Of a stretch of 64,000 nt of DNA, positions 52,376-63,940 are shown piece after piece. A model generated the notes under the pieces. The model had not been told where the DNA came from and searched no databases. It was given only the letters and a program-made list of their open reading frames with translations. The position numbers and the translations under genes are program-made. Every line of letters begins with the position of its first letter. The first letter of the stretch is position 1. Source of the stretch: Pseudonocardia sp. ICBG1293 (GTDB lineage: Bacteria > Actinomycetota > Actinomycetes > Mycobacteriales > Pseudonocardiaceae); NCBI RefSeq assembly GCF_020131355.1, contig NZ_JAHLEL010000020.1, positions 62,001 to 126,000 on the forward strand, written 5' to 3'.

Positions 52376-53788
52376 TCACGGGGCGTCCGTCGCCTCCCCG
52401 TCCCCGGCCCGGGTGACCATCGTCCCGGCGGGCGTCCCGGACGGGCCGGGCCCGCCGGAGCGGCGGTCGCGCAGCGCGACGGCGTGGAAGTAGAGGATCA
52501 CCAGGATCGTGCCGAGCGCGATGCCGCCCAGCTCGAACCCGTTCCCGAGGTCCAGCGCGACCCCGCCGATGCCGGCGACCATGCCCGCCGCGAGCCCGAC
52601 GAGGTTGCGGGGCTCGCCGAAGTCGACGCCGTTCTCCACCCAGATCTTGGCGCCGACCAGCGCGATCATCCCGTAGAGGACGAGCGTGATCCCGCCGAGC
52701 ACGCCCCCGGGGATCGCTGCGACCAGCACACCGAACTTGGGGCACAGACCGAGCACGATCGCGACGGCGGCCGCGACGTAGTAGGCCGCGGTGGAGTAGA
52801 CCCGGGTCGCGCTCATGACGCCGATGTTCTCGGCGTAGGTCGTCGTCGGGGACCCGCCGAACAGGCTGGCCAGTGCGGTGGCCGCGCCGTCGGCACCGAG
52901 CGCGCGGCCCAGGTAGGGGTCGAGGTCGTCGCCGGTCATCTCGGCGACCGCCTTGACGTGCCCGAGGTTCTCGGCGACCAGTGCGATGACCCCGGGGAGC
53001 ACGAGCAGTACGAACATCAGCGAGAAGCTCGGGCCGTGCACGGCCGCCACGCCGTCGTCGAGGGTGCCGCGGGGCAGGCCGAACCAGGCGGCGTCGGCGA
53101 GGCCCTCGAAGGAGACGCGCGGGTGCGGCTCCGGGGTGCAGTCCGCACCGCCGCAGGAGGTGATCGGCCCGCTGACGACGTCGAGGAGCCAGGACAGCCC
53201 GAACCCGAAGACGAGCGCGAGGAAGACCGCGATCCGTCCCCAGAACCCGCGGAACAGGACGGCGGCGCACACCAGGAACGTCGCGGTGAGCAGGGCGGTC
53301 CACTGGTCCACCGGCCAGTACACCGAGGCGACGACCGGGGCGAGGTTGAAGCCGATCAGCATGACGACCGCGCCGGTCACCGCCGGCGGGAGCACCCGGT
53401 GCACGAGCCGGGCGCCGGCGACGTGCACGAACACACCGATCGCGAGCAGCACCAGCCCGGAGACCATGATCGCGCCGGTGACGGCCGCGGAGTCGCCGCC
53501 CGCCGCCCGGATGGCCGCCACCCCGCCGACGAAGGCGGCGCTGGTGCCGAGGTAGCTGGGCACCACGTTCCTGCAGACGAGCAGGAACAGGATGGTGCAC
53601 AGGCCGGAGAACAGGATCGCGAGGTTGGGGTCGAGCCCCATCACCACGGGGAACACGAAGGTCGCCCCGAGCATCGCGACGACGTGCTGCACCCCCAGCC
53701 CGACGGTCTTCCCCCACGCGAGCCGCTGGCGCGGCCCGACCGACTCCCCCGGCCCGGGATCGACCCTCTCCCAGCTGAACATCGACAT
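52376..53788 (-). CDS. uracil/xanthine permease (NCS2 family)
   Basis: A 470-aa nucleobase:cation symporter 2 with 12-14 membrane helices. Conserved features are GLGVQHVVAMLGATFVFPVV near the start, YLGTSAAFVGG, ALVAENLGHVKAVAEMTG, FGGSPTTTYAENIGVMSATRVYS (the QNxGxxxxT-like motif), and PGGVLGGITLVLYGMI. The AENxG variant is more like the uracil/UraA branch. It imports uracil or related bases. ATG 53788 was chosen because the family begins about 15 residues before GQRLAWG. Confidence 0.92.
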   Translation of the reverse strand: MSMFSWERVDPGPGESVGPRQRLAWGKTVGLGVQHVVAMLGATFVFPVVMGLDPNLAILFSGLCTILFLLVCRNVVPSYLGTSAAFVGGVAAIRAAGGDSAAVTGAIMVSGLVLLAIGVFVHVAGARLVHRVLPPAVTGAVVMLIGFNLAPVVASVYWPVDQWTALLTATFLVCAAVLFRGFWGRIAVFLALVFGFGLSWLLDVVSGPITSCGGADCTPEPHPRVSFEGLADAAWFGLPRGTLDDGVAAVHGPSFSLMFVLLVLPGVIALVAENLGHVKAVAEMTGDDLDPYLGRALGADGAATALASLFGGSPTTTYAENIGVMSATRVYSTAAYYVAAAVAIVLGLCPKFGVLVAAIPGGVLGGITLVLYGMIALVGAKIWVENGVDFGEPRNLVGLAAGMVAGIGGVALDLGNGFELGGIALGTILVILYFHAVALRDRRSGGPGPSGTPAGTMVTRAGDGEATDAP

Positions 53789-54174
53789 GTCGGTCCCTCC
53801 ACCTCGGCGACCGGGGACCCGCCGCACGCCATCGAGACGCGGGGCGCAGCTCGACGGCTGCTCCTACCGATCGGCCGGACGATCCACTGGCACGAACTGG
53901 TGACGCCAGCACGATGCACCTGCGCGTCGGTCGTGCCGTTTCCGCCGCATGTCGTTCACGTTCCGCCGGGTCGGCCGCGAGCCACAGCGCCCGCGGCACC
54001 GCGGCGCTCGCCGAGCGGCAGGCCTCGGGCCCGTCGGCAGCGGGGTGACGGCCGGCCCGGTGACGCGGTGCCGCGGCGTGGCGCGGGCGTGGGGCAGGTC
54101 GGGGCCGGGCCGGTCACCCCACCGGCCGGGATCTTCCCGCGGGCACCGGCCGGGCCGGCGGAGCGGACGGTCCC
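53789..54174. other. 386-bp intergenic region upstream of permease
   Basis: Should hold the permease promoter and leader on the minus strand. A plus-strand frame at 53949-54197 is Arg/Gly-rich, has no binding site, and runs into the next gene's 3' end, so I do not call it. An imperfect GCCGTCGA/TCGATGGC hairpin (about 53829-53860) is the only structure seen. Confidence 0.4.
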
Positions 54175-54480
54175 TCAGACGCGGCGCAGGAGCCTGACCA
54201 CGACGGTGGTGATGATCAGCCAGACGATCGCGGCCACCCCGTAGTTCAGGGTGACGGCCATCTTCGGCTGGGCCGGGGTGAACAGGTCACCGAGGCCGAG
54301 GTTCAGCTGGGCCGCCCAGGAGGAGACGAACTCGGTGAGGAAGTTCGCCGGGTTGGCGTCGAGCAGGGTCAGCACGATGTGCGCCACCAGGATGGCGACG
54401 ATCACCAGTCCGACGATCCGCACGATCGTCGCGATGATCCCCATGCCCTGCCGCACGGTCGTACCCACGGTTGCCGCCAT
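54175..54480 (-). CDS. small two-helix membrane protein
   Basis: A 101-aa protein with two hydrophobic helices (GIIATIVRIVGLVIVAILVAHIVLTLL and YGVAAIVWLIITTVVVRLL) and a 25-residue extracellular loop (NPANFLTEFVSSWAAQLNLGLGDLF). I recall similar two-helix proteins in actinobacteria without assigned function. ATG 54480 is preceded by AAAGGGG. It is divergent from leuA's leader region. Confidence 0.72.
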   Translation of the reverse strand: MAATVGTTVRQGMGIIATIVRIVGLVIVAILVAHIVLTLLDANPANFLTEFVSSWAAQLNLGLGDLFTPAQPKMAVTLNYGVAAIVWLIITTVVVRLLRRV

Positions 54481-54598
54481 CACACACCCCTTTGTCTCCG
54501 ACGGCGACATGGTCGCACCGCCGCGCCCTCACTGCCCTCACAACGAGGGAGAACGCTCTCGGTTGTGATCACTTCGTTGCGTGCCGTCGTCCGGGTGA

Positions 54599-56572
<1,974 letters not shown>

Positions 56573-56609
56573 CCCGGCCCACCCGGCCCCGCCCCGCCCG
56601 CCCCCACCT

Positions 56610-56658
56610 CACGAGCGGGCCGTTCGTACGAACCTTTCGTACGAACGGCCCGCTCGTG
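56610..56658 (+). terminator. leuA terminator with nested palindromes
   Basis: Perfect 23-bp arms (56610-56632 and 56636-56658) around a CCT loop. Each arm also contains the self-complementary TTCGTACGAA, so alternative cruciforms are possible. It lies 38 bp past the leuA stop and 41-56 bp before the IS110 element. Confidence 0.85.
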
Positions 56659-56698
56659 CGGGAGTTGGGGCGAGCCCCGGGCCCCCGGGGCGGGGGGT

Positions 56699-58036
56699 GT
56701 CTCTATGGGTTCGTCAAGCGGCGGCGAGTTCTGGATCGGGGTTGTTGACCGTGGGCGGGTTGTAGGGGCGGCGGTCGCGGAGCATGGCGTAGATGACGTC
56801 GGTGCGGCGTCGGGCGAGGCAGATCAGGGCGGCGTTGTGTCGTTTGCCGGCGGCTCGTTTGCGGTCGTAGTAGGCGCGGCTGGCGGGGTCGGCCAGGGCG
56901 GCGAATGCGGACAGGAACAGCGCGGATTTCAGGGCGTGGTTGCCGCGCTGGGATCGGGTTTCGCCTTTGATCGAGGTGCCGGAGCGGCGGGTGACTGGGG
57001 CGAGGCCGGCGTAAGCGGCGAGGTGCCCGGCGGTGGGGAACCCGGAGCCGTCGCCGACGATGGTGAGGATCTTGATGGCGGTCCTGACCCCGAGTCCGGG
57101 CATCGAGGTCAGGACCGGTCCAAGAGGGTGGGCCTCCAGGCGGGCTTCGAGCTCGTCGGCGAGCTGGTCGCGTTCGGTGTGGACCTGGCGCAGCTGCCCG
57201 GCGACGCCGGTGATGACACGGGCGAACGCGGCCGTGCCGGGAACGGTCAGGCTCTGGGCGTCGAGCGAGGTCAGGATCTGGGCGGGAAGGGTGCGGGCCA
57301 GTCGAGGCGACCGGGCCCGCATCGTCTCGGCGATCCCGTCAGCGCCGAGCTCTCGCAGGGCTTGCGGGGTGGGCGCGGCCGCGAGCAGGTCGAGCACGCC
57401 ACCGCGGTCCAGGCGTGGCCCGAGCAGGCGTTCCAGGGCGGGATGAACATGCAGCAGGGCGTCGCGCAGCCGGTTCGTCAGCCGGGTGCTCTGCCCAGCC
57501 AGGTCATCGTCGTAACCGGCGAGCACAGTGAGTTCGGCGAGGGTCTCGTCGTCGGTGCCGACCCGGCGCAGGGTGTGCGGCATCGTCCGGGCGGCCTCGG
57601 CGATCACGTGGGCGTCGCGGGCGTCGGTCTTGGCCTGCCCGGGATGCAGGTCGGCGATGCGGCGCATCGCCAGCCCGGGCAGGTAGGCCACCGTGATCCC
57701 CAGATCACGAGCGACGGCGATGGCCAGCGCTCCGATCGAGGCGGGCTGGTCGATGACCATCAGCACCGCGCCGTGCTCGGCCAGCCCGGACAGCACGGTG
57801 CGCAGCGCCGATTCGTCGTTGGGCAGGGCCTTGTCGTGCACCCGCTTCCCGTTGGTGTCGACCGCGCAGGCGTGGTGTTCGGACTTGCCCACGTCCAGGC
57901 CGCAGAACACCGCGAACCCGGTCGGGTGCTGGTCAGGATCGGGCAACCGCCGCTCCCTTCTCGTCGCGGCAGGCCGACCACGAGCACCCGCGCCGGCAGC
58001 CACGTTACGAGCAGACCACACGGGTCAGGTCTCTAT
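56699..58036. mobile_element. IS110-family insertion sequence (boundaries provisional)
   Basis: A single transposase gene flanked by an 8-bp direct repeat GTCTCTAT (56699-56706 and 58029-58036), which would give an element of about 1.34 kb. No terminal inverted repeats were found, as expected for IS110. An alternative right limit is about 58165, just before the dppF stop, which would leave a longer non-coding end for a bridge RNA. It is inserted between the leuA terminator and the dpp operon, disrupting no gene. Confidence 0.6.
56714..57946 (-). CDS. IS110-family transposase/recombinase
   Basis: A 410-aa recombinase. The N-terminal RuvC-like DEDD domain has FCGLDVGKSEHH (first Asp), VIDQPASIGAL (second acid), and AKTDARDAHVIAEAAR (last two Asp). 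The C-terminal Transposase_20 domain has LTSMPGLGVRTAIKIL, GLAPVTRRSGTS with the likely catalytic Ser, and GNHALKSALFLSAFAAL. The TTG at 57946 was chosen: AAGGGAG lies 6 nt upstream and the length is normal. Longer GTG starts at 58021 or 58003 lack a binding site. No frameshift, so likely intact. Confidence 0.9.
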   Translation of the reverse strand: MPDPDQHPTGFAVFCGLDVGKSEHHACAVDTNGKRVHDKALPNDESALRTVLSGLAEHGAVLMVIDQPASIGALAIAVARDLGITVAYLPGLAMRRIADLHPGQAKTDARDAHVIAEAARTMPHTLRRVGTDDETLAELTVLAGYDDDLAGQSTRLTNRLRDALLHVHPALERLLGPRLDRGGVLDLLAAAPTPQALRELGADGIAETMRARSPRLARTLPAQILTSLDAQSLTVPGTAAFARVITGVAGQLRQVHTERDQLADELEARLEAHPLGPVLTSMPGLGVRTAIKILTIVGDGSGFPTAGHLAAYAGLAPVTRRSGTSIKGETRSQRGNHALKSALFLSAFAALADPASRAYYDRKRAAGKRHNAALICLARRRTDVIYAMLRDRRPYNPPTVNNPDPELAAA

Positions 58037-58165
58037 CAGCGGTCGTTGGCGCCCTCCGGCCACGGCGACAACACCCCCCAGATCATCGGGCGACAGGGGC
58101 AGTCAGTCATACCGCGGCCGGCGGCCTGCAAGCCCTCAGCGGGCTTGATCAAGAAGGTAACGGGG
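57947..58165 (-). ncRNA. candidate bridge-RNA region of the IS110 element
   Basis: IS110 recombinases use a structured non-coding RNA encoded in the element end upstream of the transposase. This 219-bp stretch is the only place for it. It contains an imperfect hairpin GTTG-g-CGCC / GGCG-a-CAAC (58045-58072) and AAGCCC-TCAGC-GGGCTT (58130-58146). The extent of the RNA, and whether the second hairpin belongs to it or is the dpp terminator, cannot be decided by eye. Confidence 0.3.
58130..58146 (-). terminator. possible dpp operon terminator
   Basis: AAGCCC / GGGCTT stem with 5-nt loop, 31 bp past the dppF stop on the minus strand. A short stem; it could instead be part of the IS end. Confidence 0.35.
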
Positions 58166-58176
58166 GCGGGGTCGGG

Positions 58177-59280
58177 TCAGCGGCCGATCGCGTCGCCGAG
58201 GGTGATCTGGCGGTCGGGGGCCTGCGGGCCGGCGTCCGGTGCGACGGCGGCGTCGGCCTCGTCGGCGGTCACCTCGTGCGGGGTGATGCTCCCGTCGAGG
58301 ATCGCCTCGGCGTGGTGGCAGGCGACCCGGTGGCCGGGGGTGCCGCCGTCGAGCTCGCGCAGCTGCGGCCGCTCGGTGGAGCACCGGTCGGCCTGCCGCC
58401 ACGGGCAGCGGGTGTGGAACCGGCAGCCGGTGGGGGGCGCGGCCGGTGAGGGCAGGTCCCCGGTGAGCAGAATCCGCTCCCGGGTGTCCTCCACCGTCGG
58501 GTCCGGCTGCGGCACGGCCGAGAGCAGGGCACGGGTGTAGGGATGCAGCGGACCGTCGTAGAGCGCACGGGCCGGCGCCTCCTCCACGATCGACCCGAGG
58601 TACATCACCCCGACCCGGTCGGACACGTGCCGGACGACGGCCAGGTCGTGCGCGATGACCAGGTAGGTCAGACCCAGCTCGCGTTGCAGCGACCGCAGCA
58701 GGTTCAGCACCTGGGCCTGCACCGACACGTCCAGCGCGGACACCGGCTCGTCGGCGACGACCAGGTCGGGCTCCACGCAGAGCGCACGGGCGATGCCGAT
58801 GCGCTGGCGCTGCCCGCCGGAGAACTCGTGCGGGTAGCGGCGCAGGGCCGACTCGGGCAGACCGACCGCGCGCATCAGCTCGGCGAGCCGGTCCGGACCG
58901 GCCTCGATGCCGTGTGCGGCCAGCCCCTCGCGCAGCAGCGACCCGACCGACTGGCGCGGGTCGAGGCTCGACATCGGGTCCTGGAAGACCATCTGGAACC
59001 GGCGGCGCATCCGGCGCAGCGGCTCCCCCTTCAGTGCGGCGACGTCGGTGCCGTCGAAGGAGACCGTCCCCGCGGTCGGCTCGGTGAGCTTGAGGACCGC
59101 CCGGCCGAGCGTGGACTTGCCGCAGCCGGACTCACCGACCAGGCCGTAGGTCTCGCCGCGCTCGATCCGCAGCGAGACGCCGTCGACGGCCTTGACGTGC
59201 CCGACGGTGCGCTGGACGAGCACCCCCTGGGTGATCGGGAAGTGCACCTGCAGGTCGGAGACCTCCAGCAGCGGGCTCAT
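58177..59280 (-). CDS. dppF: peptide ABC transporter ATP-binding protein DppF-type
   Basis: A 367-aa ATPase of the oligopeptide/dipeptide importer. Walker A is [11 protein letters not shown], the Q-loop region is [13 protein letters not shown], the signature is [15 protein letters not shown], Walker B is [14 protein letters not shown], and the C-terminal oligo_HPY domain has [17 protein letters not shown], where Cys residues can hold an Fe-S cluster or zinc. It ends with an unusual acidic, Ala-rich tail of about 40 residues. ATG 59280 overlaps the dppD stop (ATGA). Confidence 0.93.
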   Translation of the reverse strand: MSPLLEVSDLQVHFPITQGVLVQRTVGHVKAVDGVSLRIERGETYGLVGESGCGKSTLGRAVLKLTEPTAGTVSFDGTDVAALKGEPLRRMRRRFQMVFQDPMSSLDPRQSVGSLLREGLAAHGIEAGPDRLAELMRAVGLPESALRRYPHEFSGGQRQRIGIARALCVEPDLVVADEPVSALDVSVQAQVLNLLRSLQRELGLTYLVIAHDLAVVRHVSDRVGVMYLGSIVEEAPARALYDGPLHPYTRALLSAVPQPDPTVEDTRERILLTGDLPSPAAPPTGCRFHTRCPWRQADRCSTERPQLRELDGGTPGHRVACHHAEAILDGSITPHEVTADEADAAVAPDAGPQAPDRQITLGDAIGR

Positions 59281-60287
59281 GCCGTCGCTCCGATCGGCTC
59301 GGGGTTGTGGCAGCGCAGCAGCCGGCCCGCCTCGTCGTCGGCCGCCGGGGTGACCGAGGTGCAGGTCTCCAGCGCCCGTGGGCAGCGCGGCGCGAACGCG
59401 CACGCGTGGTCCCACGGCAGGTTGTCCGACACCGACCCGGTGATCGCGGGCAGCTCGTCGGCGGGGTCGGAGTCCAGCCGCGGGATCGACCGGATCAGGC
59501 CGGAGGTGTACGGGTGGCGCGGCCCCCCGAACAGTGCGTGCCGCTCCGCGCGCTCCACGACCCGGCCGCCGTAGAGGACGTTGACCCGGTCGCAGAGCCC
59601 CGCGACGACGCCGAGGTCGTGCGTGATCATGATCAGTGCCGTCCCCGTCTCGGCGACCAGCTCGCGCAGCAGCTCCAGGATCTGGGCCTGGATGGTGACG
59701 TCGAGGGCGGTGGTCGGTTCGTCGGCGATGAGCAGCTTCGGTCTGCAGGCCAGCGCGATCGCGATCAGCGCCCGCTGGCGCATCCCGCCCGACATCTGGT
59801 GCGGGTAGGCCGACACCCGTCGTGCCGGGTCGGGGATGCCGACCCGCTCCAGGAGCGACACCGCCTCCCGGCGCGCCTCGTCCTTGGACATCCCGCGGTG
59901 CCGGACGAGCGCCTCGGTGATCTGGACACCCACCGGGACGACCGGGTTCAGCGACGACAGCGGGTCCTGGAAGACCATCCCGATGTCGCGGCCGCGCCGC
60001 TCGCGCAGCGCGGCGTCGGACAGGGTGAGCAGGTCGACGGACTCGTCCTCGGAGGAGAACAGCACCGAGCCGCCCACCCGGGGGGTGCGGCCCGGCAGCA
60101 GCCCCATGATCGCCAGGGAGGTCACGGACTTGCCGCAGCCGGACTCGCCGACCAGGCCGACGACCTCGCCGGGGCGGACGTCGAACGACACCCCGTCGAC
60201 GGCGACGACGTCGGCCTCGCCCTTGCGGACGAAGCGCACGGACAGGTCCTGGACCTGCAACAGCGGGTTCATCGGAGGCGTGGTCAT
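59277..60287 (-). CDS. dppD: peptide ABC transporter ATP-binding protein DppD-type
   Basis: A 336-aa ATPase, partner of DppF. Walker A is [12 protein letters not shown], signature [15 protein letters not shown], Walker [15 protein letters not shown], and the C-terminal oligo_HPY domain has [17 protein letters not shown] 60287 overlaps the dppC stop; ATG 60272 (MNPLLQ) is a second candidate. The DppD-DppF pair forms the heterodimeric motor. Confidence 0.93.
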   Translation of the reverse strand: MTTPPMNPLLQVQDLSVRFVRKGEADVVAVDGVSFDVRPGEVVGLVGESGCGKSVTSLAIMGLLPGRTPRVGGSVLFSSEDESVDLLTLSDAALRERRGRDIGMVFQDPLSSLNPVVPVGVQITEALVRHRGMSKDEARREAVSLLERVGIPDPARRVSAYPHQMSGGMRQRALIAIALACRPKLLIADEPTTALDVTIQAQILELLRELVAETGTALIMITHDLGVVAGLCDRVNVLYGGRVVERAERHALFGGPRHPYTSGLIRSIPRLDSDPADELPAITGSVSDNLPWDHACAFAPRCPRALETCTSVTPAADDEAGRLLRCHNPEPIGATA

Positions 60288-61210
60288 CTCCGGCCTTTCG
60301 GGTCGATGGCCTCGCGCAGCGACTCGCCGAGCAGCGTGAACCCGAGCGCGACGACGATGATCGCGATCGCCGGGTAGACCGCCAGCCCGGGCCGGACGTC
60401 GAGGTAGGGCTGCGCGGAGGCGAGCATGAGGCCCCACTCGGCGCGGGCCGGGTCGGCGTCGCCGAGGCCGAGGAAGGACAGCGCGGCCGCGTCGAGGATC
60501 GCCGTCGCCAGGGTCAGCGTGGCCTGCACGATCACCGGACCGATCGCGTTGGGCAGCATGTGCCGCAGCACGACCGCCCGTCGCTTCACGCCGAGCGCGG
60601 TGGCCGCGAGGACGTGGTCGGAGTCGCGCTGGGCGAGCATCGACCCGCGCAGCAGCCGCGCAAAGATCGGCACGTTCACCAGCGCGACGGCGATGATGAC
60701 CGTGGTCTGGCTGGGGCGGGCGGCGAGCGCCGCGACCGAGATCGCGAGCAGCAGGGACGGGATCGACAGCAGCACGTCGGTGACGCGCATCAGGACGGTG
60801 TCGAGCCAGCCCCCGAACGCCCCGGCGAGCACGCCGATGACCACACCCGCCGCCAGCCCGAACACGGTGGCGAGCACGCCCACGAGCAGGGTCTGCCGCG
60901 AGGCCAGGATCATCCGGGAGAACTCGTCGCGGCCGTTCTGGTCGCTGCCGAGCGGGAAGCCCGGCTGCGGGCCGGGGATCGCGCCGGGCCGCAGCTGGTC
61001 GAGCAGCTGGGGGAAGGCCTGGGCCGGGTCGTGCGGGGCGAGCAGCGGCGCAAACACCGAGACCAGCACGAACAGCCCGATGATCACGGCCCCGACGATC
61101 GCGGTGGGACTGCGGCGCAGCCGTCGCAGCGCGTCCGCCGACAGGCTCCGGCCCGCGGTGTCGTCGATCCGGTCCCTGCGCCGCTGCGCCCACGTGGTCG
61201 GTGCGCTCAT
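60284..61210 (-). CDS. dppC: peptide ABC transporter permease DppC-type
   Basis: A 308-aa inner-membrane permease with an N-terminal OppC_N helix ([28 protein letters not shown]) and a BPD_transp_1 core. The EAA loop [28 protein letters not shown] contacts the ATPases. Starts at ATG 61210 overlapping the dppB stop. Confidence 0.93.
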   Translation of the reverse strand: MSAPTTWAQRRRDRIDDTAGRSLSADALRRLRRSPTAIVGAVIIGLFVLVSVFAPLLAPHDPAQAFPQLLDQLRPGAIPGPQPGFPLGSDQNGRDEFSRMILASRQTLLVGVLATVFGLAAGVVIGVLAGAFGGWLDTVLMRVTDVLLSIPSLLLAISVAALAARPSQTTVIIAVALVNVPIFARLLRGSMLAQRDSDHVLAATALGVKRRAVVLRHMLPNAIGPVIVQATLTLATAILDAAALSFLGLGDADPARAEWGLMLASAQPYLDVRPGLAVYPAIAIIVVALGFTLLGESLREAIDPKGRR

Positions 61211-62211
61211 CGGAGCCTCACCCTCGGGTCGATCACGGCGTAGGACAGGTCGACGAGCAGGTTGACCAGCACGTAGATGAGCGCGCCGAGCAGCACCACC
61301 GCCTGCAGCCGCGGGTAGTCGCGGCGCTCGATGCCCTCGGCGATCAGGGTGCCGATGCCGGGCCGGTTGAACACCTTCTCGGTGAGCACGGCGCCGGCGA
61401 GGAGCAGGCCGGTCTGCAGCCCGATCGTCGTGGAGACCGGCAGCAGCGCGTTGCGCAGCACGTGCCGGCCGCGGACGGTGCCCGGCGCGAGCCCCTTCGC
61501 GTTGGCGGTGCGGACGAAGTCGGACTCCAGGACGTCGAGCACCGAGGCCCGGGTGATCCGCACGATGACGGCGAGCGGGATCGTGGCGAGGGTGACGGCG
61601 GGCAGCACGAGGTGCAGCAGCGAGTCCCAGCTGGCGTCGAACTCGCGGGTCAGCAGGCCGTCGAGGGTCGGGAAGCCGGTGACCGAGGTGGCGTCGATAC
61701 CGGTCGACTGCAGACCCGACGGCGGGAACAGGCCGAGGTCGACGGCCAGGAACTGCTTGAGCACGTAGCCGAGGAAGAACACCGGCACGGCGACGCCGAC
61801 CAGGGTCCCGACGATGGTCAGGTTGTCCCAGATCCCGCCGCGGTGGCGGGCGGCGAGATAGCCCAGCGGGATCCCGAGGGCGACGGCGAGCAGCAGCGCG
61901 GACAGCGATAGCTCGATCGTCCCCGGCAGCGCCCGTCCCAGCTCGGAGATCACCGGGTCACCGGTGATCAGGGACGCGCCGAAGTCGCCGGTCAGGGCCC
62001 GGCCCAGGTAGTGCAGGTACTGGATGGGGATGGGCTGGTCCAGACCCAGCGTCTTGTTCAGTGCCGCGATCGACTCCGGGGTCGCCTTGTCGCCGAGCAG
62101 CGCGCCGGCCGGTCCGCCGGGCAGCGAGCGCAGCCAGGCGAACAACAGCACGGACAGGATCAGCAGCGTCGGGACGACCTGGAGCAGGCGGCGCGCGACG
62201 AAGCGCAGCAT
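61207..62211 (-). CDS. dppB: peptide ABC transporter permease DppB-type
   Basis: A 334-aa inner-membrane permease. It starts MLRFVARRLLQVVPTLLILSVLLF, the conserved DppB helix, with a large periplasmic loop (LNKTLGLDQPIPIQYLHYLGRALTGDFGASL). The EAA motif is FVRTANAKGLAPGTVRGRHVLRNALLPVSTT. It forms the channel with DppC. The 76-bp gap to dppA contains a strong hairpin. Confidence 0.94.
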   Translation of the reverse strand: MLRFVARRLLQVVPTLLILSVLLFAWLRSLPGGPAGALLGDKATPESIAALNKTLGLDQPIPIQYLHYLGRALTGDFGASLITGDPVISELGRALPGTIELSLSALLLAVALGIPLGYLAARHRGGIWDNLTIVGTLVGVAVPVFFLGYVLKQFLAVDLGLFPPSGLQSTGIDATSVTGFPTLDGLLTREFDASWDSLLHLVLPAVTLATIPLAVIVRITRASVLDVLESDFVRTANAKGLAPGTVRGRHVLRNALLPVSTTIGLQTGLLLAGAVLTEKVFNRPGIGTLIAEGIERRDYPRLQAVVLLGALIYVLVNLLVDLSYAVIDPRVRLR

Positions 62212-62249
62212 GCGTGGATGTCCTCAGTGGTGGGAGGCGGGACACGCGA

Positions 62250-62280
62250 CCGGGCGCCGCGGGATCTCCGCGGCGCCCGG
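62250..62280 (-). terminator. hairpin between dppA and dppB (partial terminator)
   Basis: Perfect 13-bp arms (62250-62262 and 62268-62280) with a GATCT loop. Such hairpins after binding-protein genes usually stop part of the transcripts and protect the upstream mRNA, giving more binding protein than permease. Confidence 0.7.
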
Positions 62281-62287
62281 GGCACGG

Positions 62288-63940
62288 TCAGTTCTTGCTG
62301 ACGGAGACGAAGCGCTCGTCGGTCAGCGGCGACGGGATCACGCCCTGCACGTCCGGTCCGACGACGATCGCCGGCCCGGTGGTCAGGATCGGCACGGCCG
62401 GCAGGTACTTGGCCATGATGTCCTTGTTGGCCTGCTCGTAGGCGGCCGCGTGACCGGCCGGGTCCGGGATGGAGTCGGCCTTGGCCAGCTCGGCGAACAT
62501 CGCCGGGTCCTGCGGACCGAACTCGGCCTTCTCCCGGCCGAAGAAGGTGCCGACGAAGTTGCCGGCGTCGTTGTAGTCACCGGTCCAGCCGAGCATGTGC
62601 AGGTCGTGCTTGCCGGCCTTCTGGACGTCGTCCTTGTAGCCGCCGTTCCAGGGCCGGGCGACCGGGTTCACCGTGATGCCGACGGCCTGCAGGTTCGCCG
62701 ACATCGCCGAGAACAGGTCCGCCGGGTTCGGCATGTAGGGCCGGGTGATCTCGGTGGGGTAGTAGAAGTTCAGCGTCAGGTTCTGCGCACCGGCCTCGGC
62801 GAGCAGCTGCTTGGCCTTCTCCGGGTCGTACGGGTACTGCGTGACGTCGTCCGCGTAGCCCGCGACGGTCGGCGGCACGAACTCCTTCGCGACCGCGGAG
62901 CCCTCGGGCATCTTCGTGCGGACCAGCGACTCGCGGTCGATGGCGTAGGCGAGGGCCTGGCGGACCCGCAGGTCCCCCAGCTTCGGGTTGTTCTTGGTGT
63001 TGATGCCCATGTAGAGCAGCGAGAACGGCTGGCGGATCAGTACCTGGTCACCCTGGTCCTTCAGGGTCTGGTAGTCCGCCGGGGACGGGTAGTCGTAGCC
63101 GTCGATGGTGCCAGCGGCCAGCTCCTGCTTGCGGGCGTTCTCGTCCGGGATGATCTTGAAGATGAGCCGGTCGAGCTTCGCCTTCTCGCCCCAGTACTGG
63201 TCGTTGCGGACCAGGGTGATCGTGTTGTTCGCCTTGTCGAAGCTCTCGAACTTGAACGGCCCGGTGCCGGTCGGGTGCTCGTTCGCGTAGGCGGGGTAGG
63301 TGAACGAGTCACCGCTCTGGGTGACGGCGTCGGCGTCGTACTGCTTCAGCGCCGCCGGGCTGGAGATCGAGAACGACGTGAGGCCGAAGGCGGCCGGGAA
63401 CGCGCCCTTGAACTTGTTCAGCGCGAGGACCGCGGTGTTCGGGCTCTGCGCCGTGCAGGACTTGTAGAGCGGGGCACCCGAGGCGTCGCCCTCGTTCTTG
63501 GCGAAGCCCTCGAAGACGTCGCCGTAGTAGATCATCTGGCTCTGGGCGGCGGCGCCGGCCATGTTGAACCAGCGGTCGAAGTTCGCGCACACCGCGGTGG
63601 CGTCGAGCGGGGTGCCGTCGTGGAACGTGACCCCCTCGCGGAGGGTGAACGTCCAGGTCTTGCCGTCCGGGGTGGAGGTCCACTCGGTCGCCAGGCCGGG
63701 CTCGAGCTCGGTGGTCCCGGGCTTGTACGTGATCAGCGTGTCGAACATCTGGCGCGCCGGGCGGAAGCTCTCGCCGTCGTCGTTGAAGATCGGGTCGAAG
63801 TTCTTCGGTGCACCGGCGGCACCGAACACGAACGTCCCCCCGGCGGCGTCGCCGCCCGCTCCGCGCTCCGAGCTCGCGCAGGCGGTCATGCCTACTGCGA
63901 GCACGCCCGCCATGACCGCCGTCATCCACCGTCTGCGCAT
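62288..63940 (-). CDS. dppA: peptide-binding lipoprotein DppA-type (SBP_bac_5)
   Basis: A 550-aa extracytoplasmic substrate-binding lipoprotein. Signal peptide MTAVMAGVLAVGMTAC with a TAC lipobox (lipidated Cys near residue 21). The SBP_bac_5 features are WTFTLREGVTFHDGTPLDATAV, GPFKFESFDKAN, YMGINTKNNPKLGDLRVRQALAYAIDRESL, and WTGDYNDAGNFVGTFFG. It captures di/oligopeptides for the DppBCDF importer. ATG 63940 has GAGGGGACC upstream. First gene of the operon; the promoter lies at or beyond the window end. Confidence 0.94.
   Translation of the reverse strand: MRRRWMTAVMAGVLAVGMTACASSERGAGGDAAGGTFVFGAAGAPKNFDPIFNDDGESFRPARQMFDTLITYKPGTTELEPGLATEWTSTPDGKTWTFTLREGVTFHDGTPLDATAVCANFDRWFNMAGAAAQSQMIYYGDVFEGFAKNEGDASGAPLYKSCTAQSPNTAVLALNKFKGAFPAAFGLTSFSISSPAALKQYDADAVTQSGDSFTYPAYANEHPTGTGPFKFESFDKANNTITLVRNDQYWGEKAKLDRLIFKIIPDENARKQELAAGTIDGYDYPSPADYQTLKDQGDQVLIRQPFSLLYMGINTKNNPKLGDLRVRQALAYAIDRESLVRTKMPEGSAVAKEFVPPTVAGYADDVTQYPYDPEKAKQLLAEAGAQNLTLNFYYPTEITRPYMPNPADLFSAMSANLQAVGITVNPVARPWNGGYKDDVQKAGKHDLHMLGWTGDYNDAGNFVGTFFGREKAEFGPQDPAMFAELAKADSIPDPAGHAAAYEQANKDIMAKYLPAVPILTTGPAIVVGPDVQGVIPSPLTDERFVSVSKN

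Noticed and set aside
53949..54197. Plus-strand frame of 82 codons between permease and small membrane protein
   Set aside because: No ribosome binding site, Arg/Gly-rich, and it overlaps the 3' end of a better-supported gene.
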